Positions 1 through 11,103 of a stretch of DNA of 49,508 nt are shown here, piece by piece (position 1 is the stretch's first letter; each line of letters opens with the position of its first letter). The position numbers were made by a program, and so were the translations under genes. Source of the DNA: Clostridiales bacterium (lineage in GTDB: Bacteria > Bacillota > Clostridia > Peptostreptococcales > Anaerovoracaceae); the NCBI GenBank assembly GCA_022763735.1, contig JALEQY010000105.1:1-49508 (forward strand), read 5' to 3'. The notes beneath the pieces are model-generated. The model had not been told where the DNA came from and ran no database searches. It worked only from the letters and a program-made list of their open reading frames with translations.

Positions 1-1
1 T

Positions 2-379
2 GCTGAAACCGGTGCAGATTTCTTCAATAGAGATGCAGGTAATGTTGACAACAGCTACTGCGTGGTTCTGATAGGTGCCAACAACGCTCCCATCGAGCTT
101 GACGACTGCAGCCTGTGCGGATTCGAGAACTGCGGCAGAACAATCGAAGCCGGTGCCAACTGTGCTTTTAACATCGTCGATCTGGGCATTGCCATCGGAT
201 CAGCTGTTTCGCTTGCTGCAGACAACAGGATAGACAACCGCGTGCTTTTTTCAGCAGGCAAGGCGGCACTTCGCATGAATCTTTTCTCAGATAATGTATC
301 TGTCATCTTCGGTATTCCGCTTGCTGCAACATCCAAGAGCATTTTCTTTGACAGAGATCCTGCCAATGTAATGGTCTAA
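2..379 (+). CDS. DUF2148 ferredoxin-domain protein, 5'-truncated
   Basis: The reading frame is open from base 2, so the gene starts before the window and only its C-terminal ~125 residues are present. The fragment has the paired-cysteine stretch DCSLCGFENCG and a glycine/alanine-rich tail (LGIAIGSAVSLAA) ending in FFDRDPANVMV, which I recognise as the DUF2148 'ferredoxin domain-containing protein' family of anaerobes. Its biochemical role is unknown; the cysteines suggest metal or cluster binding (inference). An internal GTG at 62 is not the true start because the upstream codons continue the family-like sequence. It is followed by a hairpin. Confidence 0.75.
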   Translation, partial: AETGADFFNRDAGNVDNSYCVVLIGANNAPIELDDCSLCGFENCGRTIEAGANCAFNIVDLGIAIGSAVSLAADNRIDNRVLFSAGKAALRMNLFSDNVSVIFGIPLAATSKSIFFDRDPANVMV

Positions 380-385
380 AACCAA

Positions 386-418
386 ACATGGAGCTGTTCG
401 ATATGAACCGCTCCATGT
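386..418. terminator. Hairpin between convergent genes
   Basis: Nine-base arms ACATGGAGC and GCTCCATGT enclose a 15-nt loop. On the plus strand the stem is followed shortly by a T7 run. It sits between the end of the DUF2148 gene and the end of the minus-strand lipoprotein gene, so it probably serves as a bidirectional terminator. Confidence 0.6.
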
Positions 419-438
419 ATTAAAAACAGTTTTTTTAA

Positions 439-840
439 TCAGTATTCTTTGTTTACAAGCTCTGTTCCGTCATTATTCAGATAAATGACTCTGATGGTTA
501 TTCCATCGATGCCTGATTCTTCTTCAAGGGAATCCGCCATGCTTCTGAAAGTTGATTCAGAGCTGTCAATTGTTTTCTCCAGCTGCTCCGAAACTGATTC
601 TATCATACTGCTGTCGAGAGTATTGTCATAAGTGTAGGTATATATTATCGTATTATCCTCTACAGCTACTTCAAGGCCTTCGGTTGAAGAACTCATTGAT
701 TCAAGAGTCGTTCTGGCTTCTTCATCATTGCTGATATATTCTTCGAGGGTGGCAGGCTGGCTGCCGCATCCCGAAAGCATGGTAATTATTGCCAGCATCA
801 AGGAAATAATTATCCCTGAATACAATCTGTTATTTCTCAT
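439..840 (-). CDS. Small lipoprotein, DUF4854-like
   Basis: A 133-residue secreted lipoprotein. Translation from 840 gives a lysine-poor N-region, a hydrophobic core (IIISLMLAIITM) and the lipobox LSGC, followed by an acidic mature domain with SNDEEARTTLESM. An in-frame ATG at 864 would add eight residues before the signal peptide. The ATG at 840 is preferred because GGGAG lies seven bases upstream and the signal peptide then begins properly. The mature part resembles DUF4854 proteins of Clostridia; function unknown. It is the last gene of the apparent plsC-thioesterase-lipoprotein transcription unit and starts right after the stop of the thioesterase. Confidence 0.7.
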   Translation of the reverse strand: MRNNRLYSGIIISLMLAIITMLSGCGSQPATLEEYISNDEEARTTLESMSSSTEGLEVAVEDNTIIYTYTYDNTLDSSMIESVSEQLEKTIDSSESTFRSMADSLEEESGIDGITIRVIYLNNDGTELVNKEY

Positions 841-864
841 ATCAAATCTCCCGGCAATCACCAT

Positions 865-1314
865 TTATCTTTTGATGCTGTTTCTTTTCTCAAGAGCTTC
901 CTGATAGAGTCTCTTCTCATCTTCTGTTTCAGGCTCATACACCTTGCCTATCTGCTGTGGTCTGCCGTTTTTACCCATGCATACCATCGTGAAGCATGCA
1001 GATAGTGCTTTTTCCGGACCTCCGTTTGATTCCAGATCCTCTGCTTCCACGTCAACCAGAATCTCCATTGATGTTCTGCCTACATATACGATATATGCAG
1101 TGCATGTTACAAGTGCTCCTACGAAAATAGGCAGATGAAACTGCAGCTCATCGACTCTTGCTGTCACACAGTTTCCCTTGCTGTATTTCATCGCAATTGC
1201 TCCTGCTGCTGTATCCATGAATTTCATGATTTCACCACCATGAACATTTCCTGCCACGTTAGCCTGATGCGGCAGCATTACCTGACTCATTACAATCTTA
1301 TTTCTTACATCCAT
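865..1314 (-). CDS. Acyl-CoA thioesterase, hotdog fold (YciA/BACH type)
   Basis: A 149-residue single hotdog-domain protein predicted to hydrolyse acyl-CoA thioesters in the cytoplasm. The N-terminal half has the family pattern PHQANVAGNVHGGEIMKFMDTAAGAIA, with HGGEIMKFMD forming the central helix of the fold, and later the CVTARVDELQFHLPI strand region. The length fits the YciA/acyl-CoA hydrolase group. A GGAGG site lies upstream of the ATG. It is between plsC and the small lipoprotein on the same strand, so a role in acyl-chain or CoA homeostasis is plausible. Substrate range cannot be read from the sequence. Confidence 0.85.
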   Translation of the reverse strand: MDVRNKIVMSQVMLPHQANVAGNVHGGEIMKFMDTAAGAIAMKYSKGNCVTARVDELQFHLPIFVGALVTCTAYIVYVGRTSMEILVDVEAEDLESNGGPEKALSACFTMVCMGKNGRPQQIGKVYEPETEDEKRLYQEALEKRNSIKR

Positions 1315-1349
1315 TTGTTTATTGCCTCCTTTTTATATTCTCTGTAGTT

Positions 1350-2090
1350 CTATTCTATAGCACCCAGTTCTCTCAGCCCTCCGATAATTATCTGTTCAAC
1401 TTTTTCGGTAAGTTCCTTTTCTTCTTTACGGCTGATGCCTTTAGTCTCTATCGGTTCGTGAACCATGATGTCTATCTGTGCACCCTTGAGATAGCCTTCT
1501 TCTTCGAACATCCTGTAGCTTCCATTGAGAGAAACAGGTACAATAGGAACACCCGGTTTGGTTGCAAGTTTAAGGGCACCCTTCTTGAACTCACCGGGCA
1601 TAGGGCCTTTGCTCCTTGTTCCTTCCGGGAAAATTACAAGTGAGAATCCCTGTTCAATATATTCTATTCCCTGATTGATTGCTTTCAGTGAAGCTCTAGG
1701 ATCATTTCTCTCTATAAAAACACTTCTTATTCTTCTGATCCATTCACCGTACAAAGGTATTTTCGCCAGATCATCTTTGGCTACAAACGCGAACTGGAAT
1801 TTAGTGAAGGCTGCACAGTATGCGAATATATCAGCATAGCCCTGATGATTTCCAACCAGTACAACAGGACCTTTGTCCGGCAGATTTTCAGCTCCATGAA
1901 TATTCACTTTGCTGCCGAACATGTCCATTACAATGCCTCCCCATTTTGAAGTGGCTTCAAGAATATATTTTCTCTCAAGCTCAGTATCATCTGCAGCTCT
2001 GGCATCTTCAATCACTTTCTTGTATGGTTTGAGATATTTCAGACAATGCATCAGCTTATATGCACCCGGAATATTAGCAAATATTTTCAT
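1350..2090 (-). CDS. plsC: 1-acyl-sn-glycerol-3-phosphate acyltransferase
   Basis: A 246-residue PlsC-family acyltransferase that would form phosphatidic acid from lysophosphatidic acid at the membrane. The HX4D catalytic motif is visible as NHQGYAD and the second family block as FPEGTRSKG, followed by the PIVPVSLNGS strand. An upstream in-frame codon at 2111 exists, but AAAGGAGG lies five bases before the ATG at 2090, so I chose 2090. It leads an apparent three-gene minus-strand unit with the thioesterase and lipoprotein, and diverges from the PAP2 phosphatase, which may act on the same lipid class. Confidence 0.88.
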   Translation of the reverse strand: MKIFANIPGAYKLMHCLKYLKPYKKVIEDARAADDTELERKYILEATSKWGGIVMDMFGSKVNIHGAENLPDKGPVVLVGNHQGYADIFAYCAAFTKFQFAFVAKDDLAKIPLYGEWIRRIRSVFIERNDPRASLKAINQGIEYIEQGFSLVIFPEGTRSKGPMPGEFKKGALKLATKPGVPIVPVSLNGSYRMFEEEGYLKGAQIDIMVHEPIETKGISRKEEKELTEKVEQIIIGGLRELGAIE

Positions 2091-2159
2091 TTGTTTTCCT
2101 CCTTTAACCATATGATGAACATCCGGTTACTGCAATCTACTCCATGTTCATTACTCAAC

Positions 2160-2168
2160 ATTATACCA
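2160..2168 (-). promoter_or_regulatory. Extended -10 promoter candidate for plsC
   Basis: Read on the minus strand this is TGGTATAAT, an extended -10 element (TGn plus TATAAT) about 70 bases upstream of the plsC start. No convincing -35 hexamer is at the normal distance, which is tolerable for extended -10 promoters. Confidence 0.4.
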
Positions 2169-2238
2169 TAATGGATGTAAAATTAGTGCATAATCTTCGT
2201 AAATGCTTTATAATTGTACTGTATTTATCTTTTGAAGG

Positions 2239-2904
2239 GTGTTGGAATTAATGAAATACAAAACGAACAGCGATGTAAAATTAAAATTATCTGCAGTAAT
2301 TGCCGCAGCTGCGGTTTTTGTGGCTGTAACGGCTGCTGTTGTTACATCAAAGGCCTGGATGTTTGATGATCCTGTAAGATTTTTTATATATGATCTTAGA
2401 TCTGACTGGTTTACTCCGGCAGTAAAGGTAATCACATATATGGGCAACTGGCAGAGTATTACTCTGCTCTGCATCATACTTCTTTGCTTCAGACAGTCAC
2501 GTATTACGTACGGACTGCCGGTTTCTGCCGGAGCTGTTTCTGTAACGATACTGAACAAGATAATAAAATCTGTTGTCGAAAGACCCCGTCCTGATGATAT
2601 TATTCATCTTGTCAATGCCGGAGGCTTCTCTTTTCCCAGCGGCCACTCGATAACAAGTATGTTTGTATTCGGCATGCTGATTTATCTGGTCCGTACCAAC
2701 ATGCAGAACCGTCATACTGCCAATGCTATGACCGTTGTTATGGCAGTCCCGATGATATGCATCGGTCTCTCACGTATTTATCTTGGTGTCCACTATCCCA
2801 CTGATGTTCTGGCAGGCTGGTGCCTTGGAATTATAATGATTGTAATAATTTATATGATGTTCCGCGGCACATCATTTTCCCCTGCAATAAAAAACAGACA
2901 GTAA
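2239..2904 (+). CDS. PAP2-family membrane phosphatase
   Basis: A multi-pass membrane phosphatase of the PAP2 superfamily (phosphatidate, undecaprenyl-PP or similar lipid phosphates). The three signature blocks are present: KIIKSVVERPRP, the PSGH block in SFPSGHSITS, and SRIYLGVHYPTDVLAG with the catalytic histidine. Five to six hydrophobic segments are visible. The start is uncertain: GTG at 2239 gives 221 residues, while ATG at 2251 gives 217 and has a GGA five bases upstream. It is convergent with trpS and separated from it by a hairpin. The substrate cannot be told from the sequence. Confidence 0.85.
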   Translation: MLELMKYKTNSDVKLKLSAVIAAAAVFVAVTAAVVTSKAWMFDDPVRFFIYDLRSDWFTPAVKVITYMGNWQSITLLCIILLCFRQSRITYGLPVSAGAVSVTILNKIIKSVVERPRPDDIIHLVNAGGFSFPSGHSITSMFVFGMLIYLVRTNMQNRHTANAMTVVMAVPMICIGLSRIYLGVHYPTDVLAGWCLGIIMIVIIYMMFRGTSFSPAIKNRQ

Positions 2905-2907
2905 TCA

Positions 2908-2936
2908 AAACCGGCTGGACGTGGTGCAGCCGGTTT
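2908..2936. terminator. Terminator between PAP2 gene and trpS
   Basis: Ten-base arms AAACCGGCTG and CAGCCGGTTT enclose a nine-base loop. On the minus strand the stem is followed by a short T run. It lies between two converging genes and would end the gyrB-gyrA-trpS transcript. Confidence 0.65.
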
Positions 2937-2978
2937 ATAAAAATTATTTATTCTATATTATACAGCCATAATTAATGA

Positions 2979-3962
2979 TTAATACCCGAGTCCGAAGTTG
3001 TCCTTGACTCTCTTCATTGTCTTTTCGGCGATGGTGTTGGCTTTTTCTGCACCATCCTTCAGAACTCTGATGAGTTCTTCACTTTCTCTTATCTCATCAA
3101 AATTCTTCTTTATCGGTGCCAGAGCTTCCTGAGTGATTCCAACAAGATCCTTCTTGAAGTCGCCATAGCCGCATCCTGCATATTCAGCAACGATATCTTC
3201 TATGCTTCTGCCGGAAAATGCACTGTAGATACTGAGCAGATTACTTACTCCTGGCTTGTTTTCAATATCAAATCTGATTTCTCCGTCTGAGTCTGTTGTC
3301 GCTCTCATAATCGACTTCTTTATTTTATTATCAGCATCGAGAAGAGATATTCTGCTGTGCTCATTTTCTGCACTCTTACTCATCTTTGAAGTAGGATCAT
3401 CAAGAGCCATTATGCGGGCTCCTGATTTCATAAACCTTCCGTCAGGTACAACAAATGTGTTCTTTTTTACAGTATTATTGACTCTGATAGCAATATCTCT
3501 GCAGAGTTCTATATGCTGCTTCTGGTCATTACCTACAGGCACTATATCAGTATCATAAAGCAGAATATCGGCAGCCATCAGTATAGGATATGTGAAAAGC
3601 CCTGCAGGTGCTGATTCTCTGCCTTTGCTCTTATCCTTGAACTGAGTCATTCTGGAAAGCTCTCCCGTATATGAATTGCAGGTGAGAATCCATGAAAGCT
3701 CTGCATGTCCGCTTACATCAGACTGCACGAATATGATCGACTTCTTCGGATCAATCCCTACTGCCATGTAAAGTGCTGCCACGTCCAGAATATGCTTTCG
3801 CAGTTCCTTCGGGTCCTGAGGAACTGTGATGGAATGCATATCAACGATACAGTATATGCATTCATTCTCGTCCTGCAGCTCAACAAACTGGCGCAAAGCA
3901 CCTAAATAATTACCGATGTGAATATTTCCTGTAGGCTGTACGCCCGAAAAAACACGTTTCAT
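2979..3962 (-). CDS. trpS: Tryptophan--tRNA ligase
   Basis: A 327-residue class I aminoacyl-tRNA synthetase charging tRNA-Trp. The HIGH-type motif is GNIHIGNYLGAL near the N-terminus and the KMSKS motif is in DPTSKMSKSAEN. The length matches bacterial TrpRS. The gene starts 18 bases after gyrA and no promoter or T-box leader fits in that gap, so it is probably read through from gyrB-gyrA. This placement differs from the usual tryptophan-responsive location of trpS. Confidence 0.95.
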   Translation of the reverse strand: MKRVFSGVQPTGNIHIGNYLGALRQFVELQDENECIYCIVDMHSITVPQDPKELRKHILDVAALYMAVGIDPKKSIIFVQSDVSGHAELSWILTCNSYTGELSRMTQFKDKSKGRESAPAGLFTYPILMAADILLYDTDIVPVGNDQKQHIELCRDIAIRVNNTVKKNTFVVPDGRFMKSGARIMALDDPTSKMSKSAENEHSRISLLDADNKIKKSIMRATTDSDGEIRFDIENKPGVSNLLSIYSAFSGRSIEDIVAEYAGCGYGDFKKDLVGITQEALAPIKKNFDEIRESEELIRVLKDGAEKANTIAEKTMKRVKDNFGLGY

Positions 3963-3980
3963 ATTTCTTTCCTCTTTTTA

Positions 3981-6524
3981 TTATTTATTATTTTTCTGTT
4001 CAAGATCTAATACTGTCTGCTCTTCCTGCTGTTCTTTTTCTTTCTGTTTTCTGGCTTTCTGAGCTAATGCCAGTTTGGCATCTTCGGCATGCTCTTCCTC
4101 TCTGATAACCTTGGCCATTGAAATAATATCTGAATCATCGTCAGTACGCATTATCTTGACGCCCTGGGTAGCTCTGCCGAGCTTTGAAACTTCATCTGCT
4201 CTTATTCTTATGATAGTACCTTCTGAATTTATGAGAAGTATTTCATCATTATCATCGACAACTGTTGCACCGACAAGTCTTCCTGTTTTCCTGAACTTGG
4301 CTTTATCATAAGTCAGCAGTCCCTTGCCGCCTCTTGCCTGAATCTTGTATTCCTCAACCGGTGTCCTCTTGCCATAGCCTTTAGCTGTAACTACCAGCAG
4401 CTCTTCACCCGGCTGAACAAGCTCCATGGATACTACTTCATCATCGTCTTCCAGCTTGATGGCTCTCACACCGCCTGCAATTCTGCCCATAGGACGCACA
4501 TCGTCTTCTGAGAAGGAAATGCATTTGCCGTTCTTCGTTATGATGATTACATTGTCGCTGCCGCTGGTCTGTTTGATACCTACCAGCTCATCTCCGTCTT
4601 TGAGATTTATAGCTATAAGACCTGTTTTCCTGTTGGTATCAAACTGTGAAATGGCAGTTTTCTTGATGATACCGTTTTTTGTCACAGCTATGAGATATTT
4701 ATCATCTCTGAAATCCTTGAAAGGTATAACTGTCGTGATTCTTTCACGCTGCATCAGATTCAGGAAATTGATGGCAGGAGTTCCTTTGGCGGTCCTTGTT
4801 GCTTCTGGAATCTCATAAGCCTTAATTTTATGAGCTTTACCAGTGTTGGTAAAGAACATCAGGTTATCATGAGTAGATGTCATTATCAGATCTGTCACGA
4901 AATCATTTTCCCTGGTTGTAAGACCTGTGATGCCTTTGCCTCCCCTTCTCTGAGTTTTATAGGTATCTGCAGGTATCCTCTTGAGATATCCCAGATGTGT
5001 CAGAGTGATTGCCACCTGCTTCTCTTCGATCAGGTCCTCATCATCCATTTCATCCATTGCCGCACTTATCTTTGTTCTTCTTTCATCACCGTATTTTTCT
5101 TTGATTTCAAGAAGCTCATCCTTGATAACTCCCATCAGCATTTTTTCATCTGACAGAAGCTGTTTGAAATAAGCGATTTTCTTGCAGAGCTCTTCATATT
5201 CGTTTTCGATTTTCTCTCTTTCCAGACCCTGAAGCCTTGCCAGTCTCATATCGAGAATAGCCTGAGCCTGTATCTCCGAAAGTCCGAAGCGTTCCATCAG
5301 TTTTTCTCTTGCATCATTATAGCTTGATCTGATGATTTTAATGATTTCGTCTATATTGTCGAGAGCTATCCTCAATCCTTCGAGAATATGGGCTCTTGCT
5401 TCAGCCTTCTTAAGATCGAACTGAGTTCTTCTGGTTACTACTTCCTTCTGATGCTTCAGATATTCTTCAAGAATTTCGTAAAGATTCAGAAGTCTCGGCT
5501 GTCCGTCTACCAGCGCGATCATAATCATGCTGTAGTTTTCCTGCAGCTGTGTATGCTTATAAAGTCTGTTGAGAGTAATTCTCGGATTGGCATCACGTTT
5601 CAGCTCTATAACGATACGCATGCCGTTTCTGTTGGATTCATCCCTTATTGCAGAGATTCCTTCAATCCTCTTGTCCCTGACCAGTTCGCCGATTTTTTCA
5701 AGAAGTCTTGCCTTATTGACCTGAAAAGGTATCTCCGTCACTATTATCTGTGAACGTCCTCTGTCAGTTTCTTCAATATTGGCTACGGCTCTCACCAGAA
5801 CCTTGCCCTGACCTGTTCTGTATGCTTCACGTGCCCCTTTTTTACCGAGAATCTGTGCACCTGTAGGAAAGTCAGGTCCTTTGACGATATCTATGAGATC
5901 ATCTACGGTGCAGTCCTCGTCATCTATCATCCTGACAGTCGCATCGATAACCTCGCCGAGATTGTGAGGAGGTATTGATGTGGCCATACCTACGGCAATA
6001 CCATTGCTGCCGTTTACGAGAAGATTTGGAAAACGTGCTGGAAGCACAACAGGTTCCTTTTCCTCCTCGTCGAAGTTTGGCATGAAATCAACTGTATCTT
6101 TGTCAATATCACGGATCATCTCCAGCGAGAACGGAGACATTCTGGCTTCCGTATAACGCATTGCCGCAGCACCGTCTCCATCGACGGAGCCGAAATTTCC
6201 ATGTCCGTCAACCAGCAGATACCTTGTGGAGAAGTCCTGAGCCAGTCTCACCATAGCATCATAGATGGAGCTGTCACCGTGAGGGTGATATTTACCCATT
6301 ACTTCACCGACGATACGCGCCGATTTCTTGAACGGTTTGTCAGGAGTCACTCCCAGTCCGCTCATGCCATAGAGTATTCTTCTGTGTACAGGTTTAAGAC
6401 CATCTCTTACATCCGGCAGTGCTCTTCCAACGATTACGCTCATAGCATAGTCGATGTATGAGTTCTTCATCTCGTCATGAATCTCATGCTGGATCATTTT
6501 CTGGTCTTCTATTAAATTCGGCAT
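3981..6524 (-). CDS. gyrA: DNA gyrase subunit A
   Basis: An 847-residue breakage-reunion subunit of DNA gyrase. The active-site tyrosine is Tyr124 in [11 protein letters not shown]. The GyrA box QRRGGKG, which marks gyrase rather than topoisomerase IV, appears as [11 protein letters not shown] at the start of the C-terminal beta-propeller. The C-terminus is long and charged ([15 protein letters not shown]). The quinolone-resistance region reads [10 protein letters not shown], so Ser85 and Asp89, equivalent to E. coli Ser83 and Asp87, are of the sensitive type. It lies 28 bases downstream of gyrB and upstream of trpS, in a likely operon. Confidence 0.97.
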   Translation of the reverse strand: MPNLIEDQKMIQHEIHDEMKNSYIDYAMSVIVGRALPDVRDGLKPVHRRILYGMSGLGVTPDKPFKKSARIVGEVMGKYHPHGDSSIYDAMVRLAQDFSTRYLLVDGHGNFGSVDGDGAAAMRYTEARMSPFSLEMIRDIDKDTVDFMPNFDEEEKEPVVLPARFPNLLVNGSNGIAVGMATSIPPHNLGEVIDATVRMIDDEDCTVDDLIDIVKGPDFPTGAQILGKKGAREAYRTGQGKVLVRAVANIEETDRGRSQIIVTEIPFQVNKARLLEKIGELVRDKRIEGISAIRDESNRNGMRIVIELKRDANPRITLNRLYKHTQLQENYSMIMIALVDGQPRLLNLYEILEEYLKHQKEVVTRRTQFDLKKAEARAHILEGLRIALDNIDEIIKIIRSSYNDAREKLMERFGLSEIQAQAILDMRLARLQGLEREKIENEYEELCKKIAYFKQLLSDEKMLMGVIKDELLEIKEKYGDERRTKISAAMDEMDDEDLIEEKQVAITLTHLGYLKRIPADTYKTQRRGGKGITGLTTRENDFVTDLIMTSTHDNLMFFTNTGKAHKIKAYEIPEATRTAKGTPAINFLNLMQRERITTVIPFKDFRDDKYLIAVTKNGIIKKTAISQFDTNRKTGLIAINLKDGDELVGIKQTSGSDNVIIITKNGKCISFSEDDVRPMGRIAGGVRAIKLEDDDEVVSMELVQPGEELLVVTAKGYGKRTPVEEYKIQARGGKGLLTYDKAKFRKTGRLVGATVVDDNDEILLINSEGTIIRIRADEVSKLGRATQGVKIMRTDDDSDIISMAKVIREEEHAEDAKLALAQKARKQKEKEQQEEQTVLDLEQKNNK

Positions 6525-6552
6525 ATATTATAACTCCTTTGTTGTTATTAGC

Positions 6553-8536
<1,984 letters not shown>

Positions 8537-8698
8537 CGTTGTGACTTTTTTGGACTGAAATCATCTTTTTTCTGTAAAACGCTCTGAAATCGCCGTTTTT
8601 TCACCCCTGGAAGCTTATTTTGACACTTTTATCTTTTATTAAAAAATTTAATTTTTATATTATTTCATCAGACTGATTATTGACTTTTTATATTTATT

Positions 8699-9790
8699 CT
8701 ATATTTCTATTTCTACATTCCCTGATGAAATTTTAAATACTTTGCCCTCAGGCAGAGATCTTGCCACTTTTCCAGAAAGATCCGCAGTTGTAATAAACAT
8801 CTGATTTTCTCCAAGTGAGTTTATCAGATAGGTCTGCCGTTCATTGTCAAGTTCAGAAAGTACATCATCAAGAAGAAGAACCGGTTTTTCTCCTGTTTCT
8901 TCTTCAATAAGCCTTATTTCAGACAGCTTGAGTGATAAAGCTGCTGTCCTCTGCTGTCCCTGTGATCCGAATTTCCTCAAGTCAGCCCCGTTACCTGATA
9001 TTTTCAGATCGTCTTTATGCGGTCCCCTCCCTGTTGTCCTGTTTCTTATATCATCATTTCTCTCCGATACAAGAAGATCATAATAATCCTTCTCTGTATT
9101 CCCTGTAAAATCAATGTTAGGCTCATACTTCAGCTCAAGTTTCTCCTTGCCGCCTGAAATTCCCTCATGTATTCTGCTGCTTATTGTATTTATTTTATCT
9201 ATAAATTCTTTTCGCTTCAGTATAACTTTACTTCCATATTTTGCAAGTTCAAAATCCCAGATATCAAGTACTGATGGTTCTATATCTGTTTCTTTCAGGT
9301 ATGTATTTCTCTGACGGAGTACTTTTTTGTAATTGCTCAGGTCGCTGTAATATCCGGGTTTTATCTGGCATAACTCTCTGTCAATGAATTTTCTTCTTTT
9401 TTCGGGTTCATCTTTTACGATCTTAAGGTCTTCCGGTGAGAATATAATAATATACATTCTGTCGAGAAGCTGAGATGTTCTGCATACTTTCATTCCGTCC
9501 AGCCTGATTGCTTTTTTCCCGTCCTTGGTTATTACTATTTCTGTTGTCTGTTCTTCATCGTCAATCACTGAAACAGTGCGTATTTTACAGAAATCTTCTC
9601 CAAAACGTATCATCTCTCTGTCTCTGGTGGTTTTGAATGATCTTGCCATTGCATTCAAATAGATACCCTCCAGCAGATTTGTTTTCCCCTGAGCGTTGTT
9701 TCCCAGGAAAATATTCACATGCCTGCTGAAGGATACCTTGAGTTCCCTGTAATTTCTGAAATCTTTTAATTCTATTTCTCTGATATACAT
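8699..9790 (-). CDS. recF: DNA replication and repair protein RecF
   Basis: A 363-residue SMC-like ATPase that helps RecA load at single-strand gaps. Walker A is GNNAQGKTN near residue 30, the ABC signature region is FGSQGQQRTAALSLKL, and Walker B is VLLLDDVLSELD near the C-terminus. The gene starts only 20 bases after dnaN. The short S4-domain gene (yaaA/rlbA) that sits between dnaN and recF in many Bacilli and Clostridia is absent. Confidence 0.95.
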   Translation of the reverse strand: MYIREIELKDFRNYRELKVSFSRHVNIFLGNNAQGKTNLLEGIYLNAMARSFKTTRDREMIRFGEDFCKIRTVSVIDDEEQTTEIVITKDGKKAIRLDGMKVCRTSQLLDRMYIIIFSPEDLKIVKDEPEKRRKFIDRELCQIKPGYYSDLSNYKKVLRQRNTYLKETDIEPSVLDIWDFELAKYGSKVILKRKEFIDKINTISSRIHEGISGGKEKLELKYEPNIDFTGNTEKDYYDLLVSERNDDIRNRTTGRGPHKDDLKISGNGADLRKFGSQGQQRTAALSLKLSEIRLIEEETGEKPVLLLDDVLSELDNERQTYLINSLGENQMFITTADLSGKVARSLPEGKVFKISSGNVEIEI

Positions 9791-9810
9791 ATAACCGCTT
9801 AACTATTATC

Positions 9811-10926
9811 TTACATTGATGGAATTCTTACCGGAAGAATAAGATATTCATATCTGTCGCCTTCCACAGGTCTTACCACACATGGTGATGTACCTGTCTT
9901 GAAGCTCATAGCTATCTCATCATCTTCAATAACTTTGAGAACATCTATTACAAATTTTGAGTTAAAGCCTATTTCAAGGTCTTCTCCTGTCTTTTCCATA
10001 ATTATCTCTTCCCTGACATTACCTTCCTCCGATCTGGATGTTATTGTAAGAAGATTATTTCTGATACTCATTTTGATAAGATTGTTCTTTCCTTCTTTAG
10101 CAAGAAGAGAGGCTCTTTCTATACTTTCAAGAAGTATATCTCTGCCTATTACAACCTTTATGCTGCTGTCAGATGGGATTATGTCTCTGTATCTTATAAA
10201 TTCACCTTCCATAAGTCTCAGCACTATTTCCGTATTTCCTACAATGAAAGATGCTTTTTTACTTCCCAGACATATTCTGATATCTTCTTCTTCGTCGTCA
10301 TCCGAAACGATTTTGCTTATTTCATTCATTATCTTTGCCGATATGATAAAGCTGTTTTCTTCATTGCTTTGCATGTTTTCACTGGCAAGTGCCAGTCTGA
10401 ATCCATCGAGAGCTACCATGGATACTTTATCTCTGCTTATTTCAGTCAGAATACCTACAAGTATGCCTTTTGCCTCATCTATACTTGCAGCAAATGATGT
10501 CTTTTTCACCATTTCTCTGAATATTTCACTGTCAAATGTCAGAGTATTTGTTATATCTTCGTTATCTTTGATGTTCGGGAATTCATCTACAGGAAGACTT
10601 ATTACAGTGAATTCTGATGAATTTGTTTTTATCAGTATACTGCTGTCTTCTGTTTTTTCTATTATTATTTCTTCATTAGGAAGTTTTCGTATAATATCAC
10701 CGAAAAGTTTTGATACAACTACTGCAGAGCCTGGTTCATGAACTTCTGCGTTTATTTTTTTCTGAATACTTATATCCAGATCTGAAGCTGTCATTGTCAG
10801 TGTTCCATCTGAATCAGCTTCTATGAGTATGCCTTTGAGTACAGGCAGAGTTGTTCTTGTAGAAACTGCTTTGGAGACTGTGTTAAGAGCTTTTGATAAT
10901 TTCTGTTGATTGCAAGTAAATTTCAT
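9811..10926 (-). CDS. dnaN: DNA polymerase III beta sliding clamp
   Basis: A 371-residue sliding clamp. It begins MKFTCNQQKLSKALNTVSKAVSTRTTLPVLKGI, the typical first clamp domain, has MTASDLDISI after it, and ends in EYLILPVRIPS, the conserved C-terminal hydrophobic-cleft strand. The length is usual for the family. It follows dnaA across a 177-base gap that holds the origin unwinding element. The coding sequence is strongly isoleucine/serine-rich but otherwise normal. Confidence 0.96.
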   Translation of the reverse strand: MKFTCNQQKLSKALNTVSKAVSTRTTLPVLKGILIEADSDGTLTMTASDLDISIQKKINAEVHEPGSAVVVSKLFGDIIRKLPNEEIIIEKTEDSSILIKTNSSEFTVISLPVDEFPNIKDNEDITNTLTFDSEIFREMVKKTSFAASIDEAKGILVGILTEISRDKVSMVALDGFRLALASENMQSNEENSFIISAKIMNEISKIVSDDDEEEDIRICLGSKKASFIVGNTEIVLRLMEGEFIRYRDIIPSDSSIKVVIGRDILLESIERASLLAKEGKNNLIKMSIRNNLLTITSRSEEGNVREEIIMEKTGEDLEIGFNSKFVIDVLKVIEDDEIAMSFKTGTSPCVVRPVEGDRYEYLILPVRIPSM

Positions 10927-10976
10927 ATATGTCCTCCCGAATAAAAAAAACGATTATTATTATTATTTAATATATT

Positions 10977-11016
10977 TAGTAGTAGTAGTAGTAGGCCCTG
11001 TGGATATTGTGGATAA
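10977..11016 (+). other. oriC basal unwinding element (DnaA-trios, GC block, two DnaA boxes)
   Basis: Six consecutive TAG triplets (10977-10994) are followed by GCCC within 10995-10998 and then two abutting 9-mers TGTGGATAT (10999-11007) and TGTGGATAA (11008-11016). Read 3' to 5' away from the boxes the triplets are GAT, the DnaA-trio pattern [G/A]A[T/A] described for B. subtilis oriC. Order, spacing and position in the dnaA-dnaN gap all match the known basal unwinding system, so this is most likely where the duplex is first opened. AT-rich sequence continues to the left (10941-10976). Confidence 0.85.
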
Positions 11017-11061
11017 CTCGTGAAATGGTTGAAATCACTGTTTTTTTTCTCCACAAAAACA

Positions 11062-11103
11062 TGTTGATAATGTGTTTTTTTTGTCCACATCCACTGGGGA
11101 TAA
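11062..11103. other. Additional DnaA-box-like sites, dnaA-dnaN gap
   Basis: TGTTGATAA at 11062-11070 (one change from the consensus on the other strand) and TGGGGATAA at 11095-11103, directly next to the dnaA stop, are weaker DnaA-box-like 9-mers. Between them are two T-rich runs. They extend the box array beyond the core unwinding element. Confidence 0.5.
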
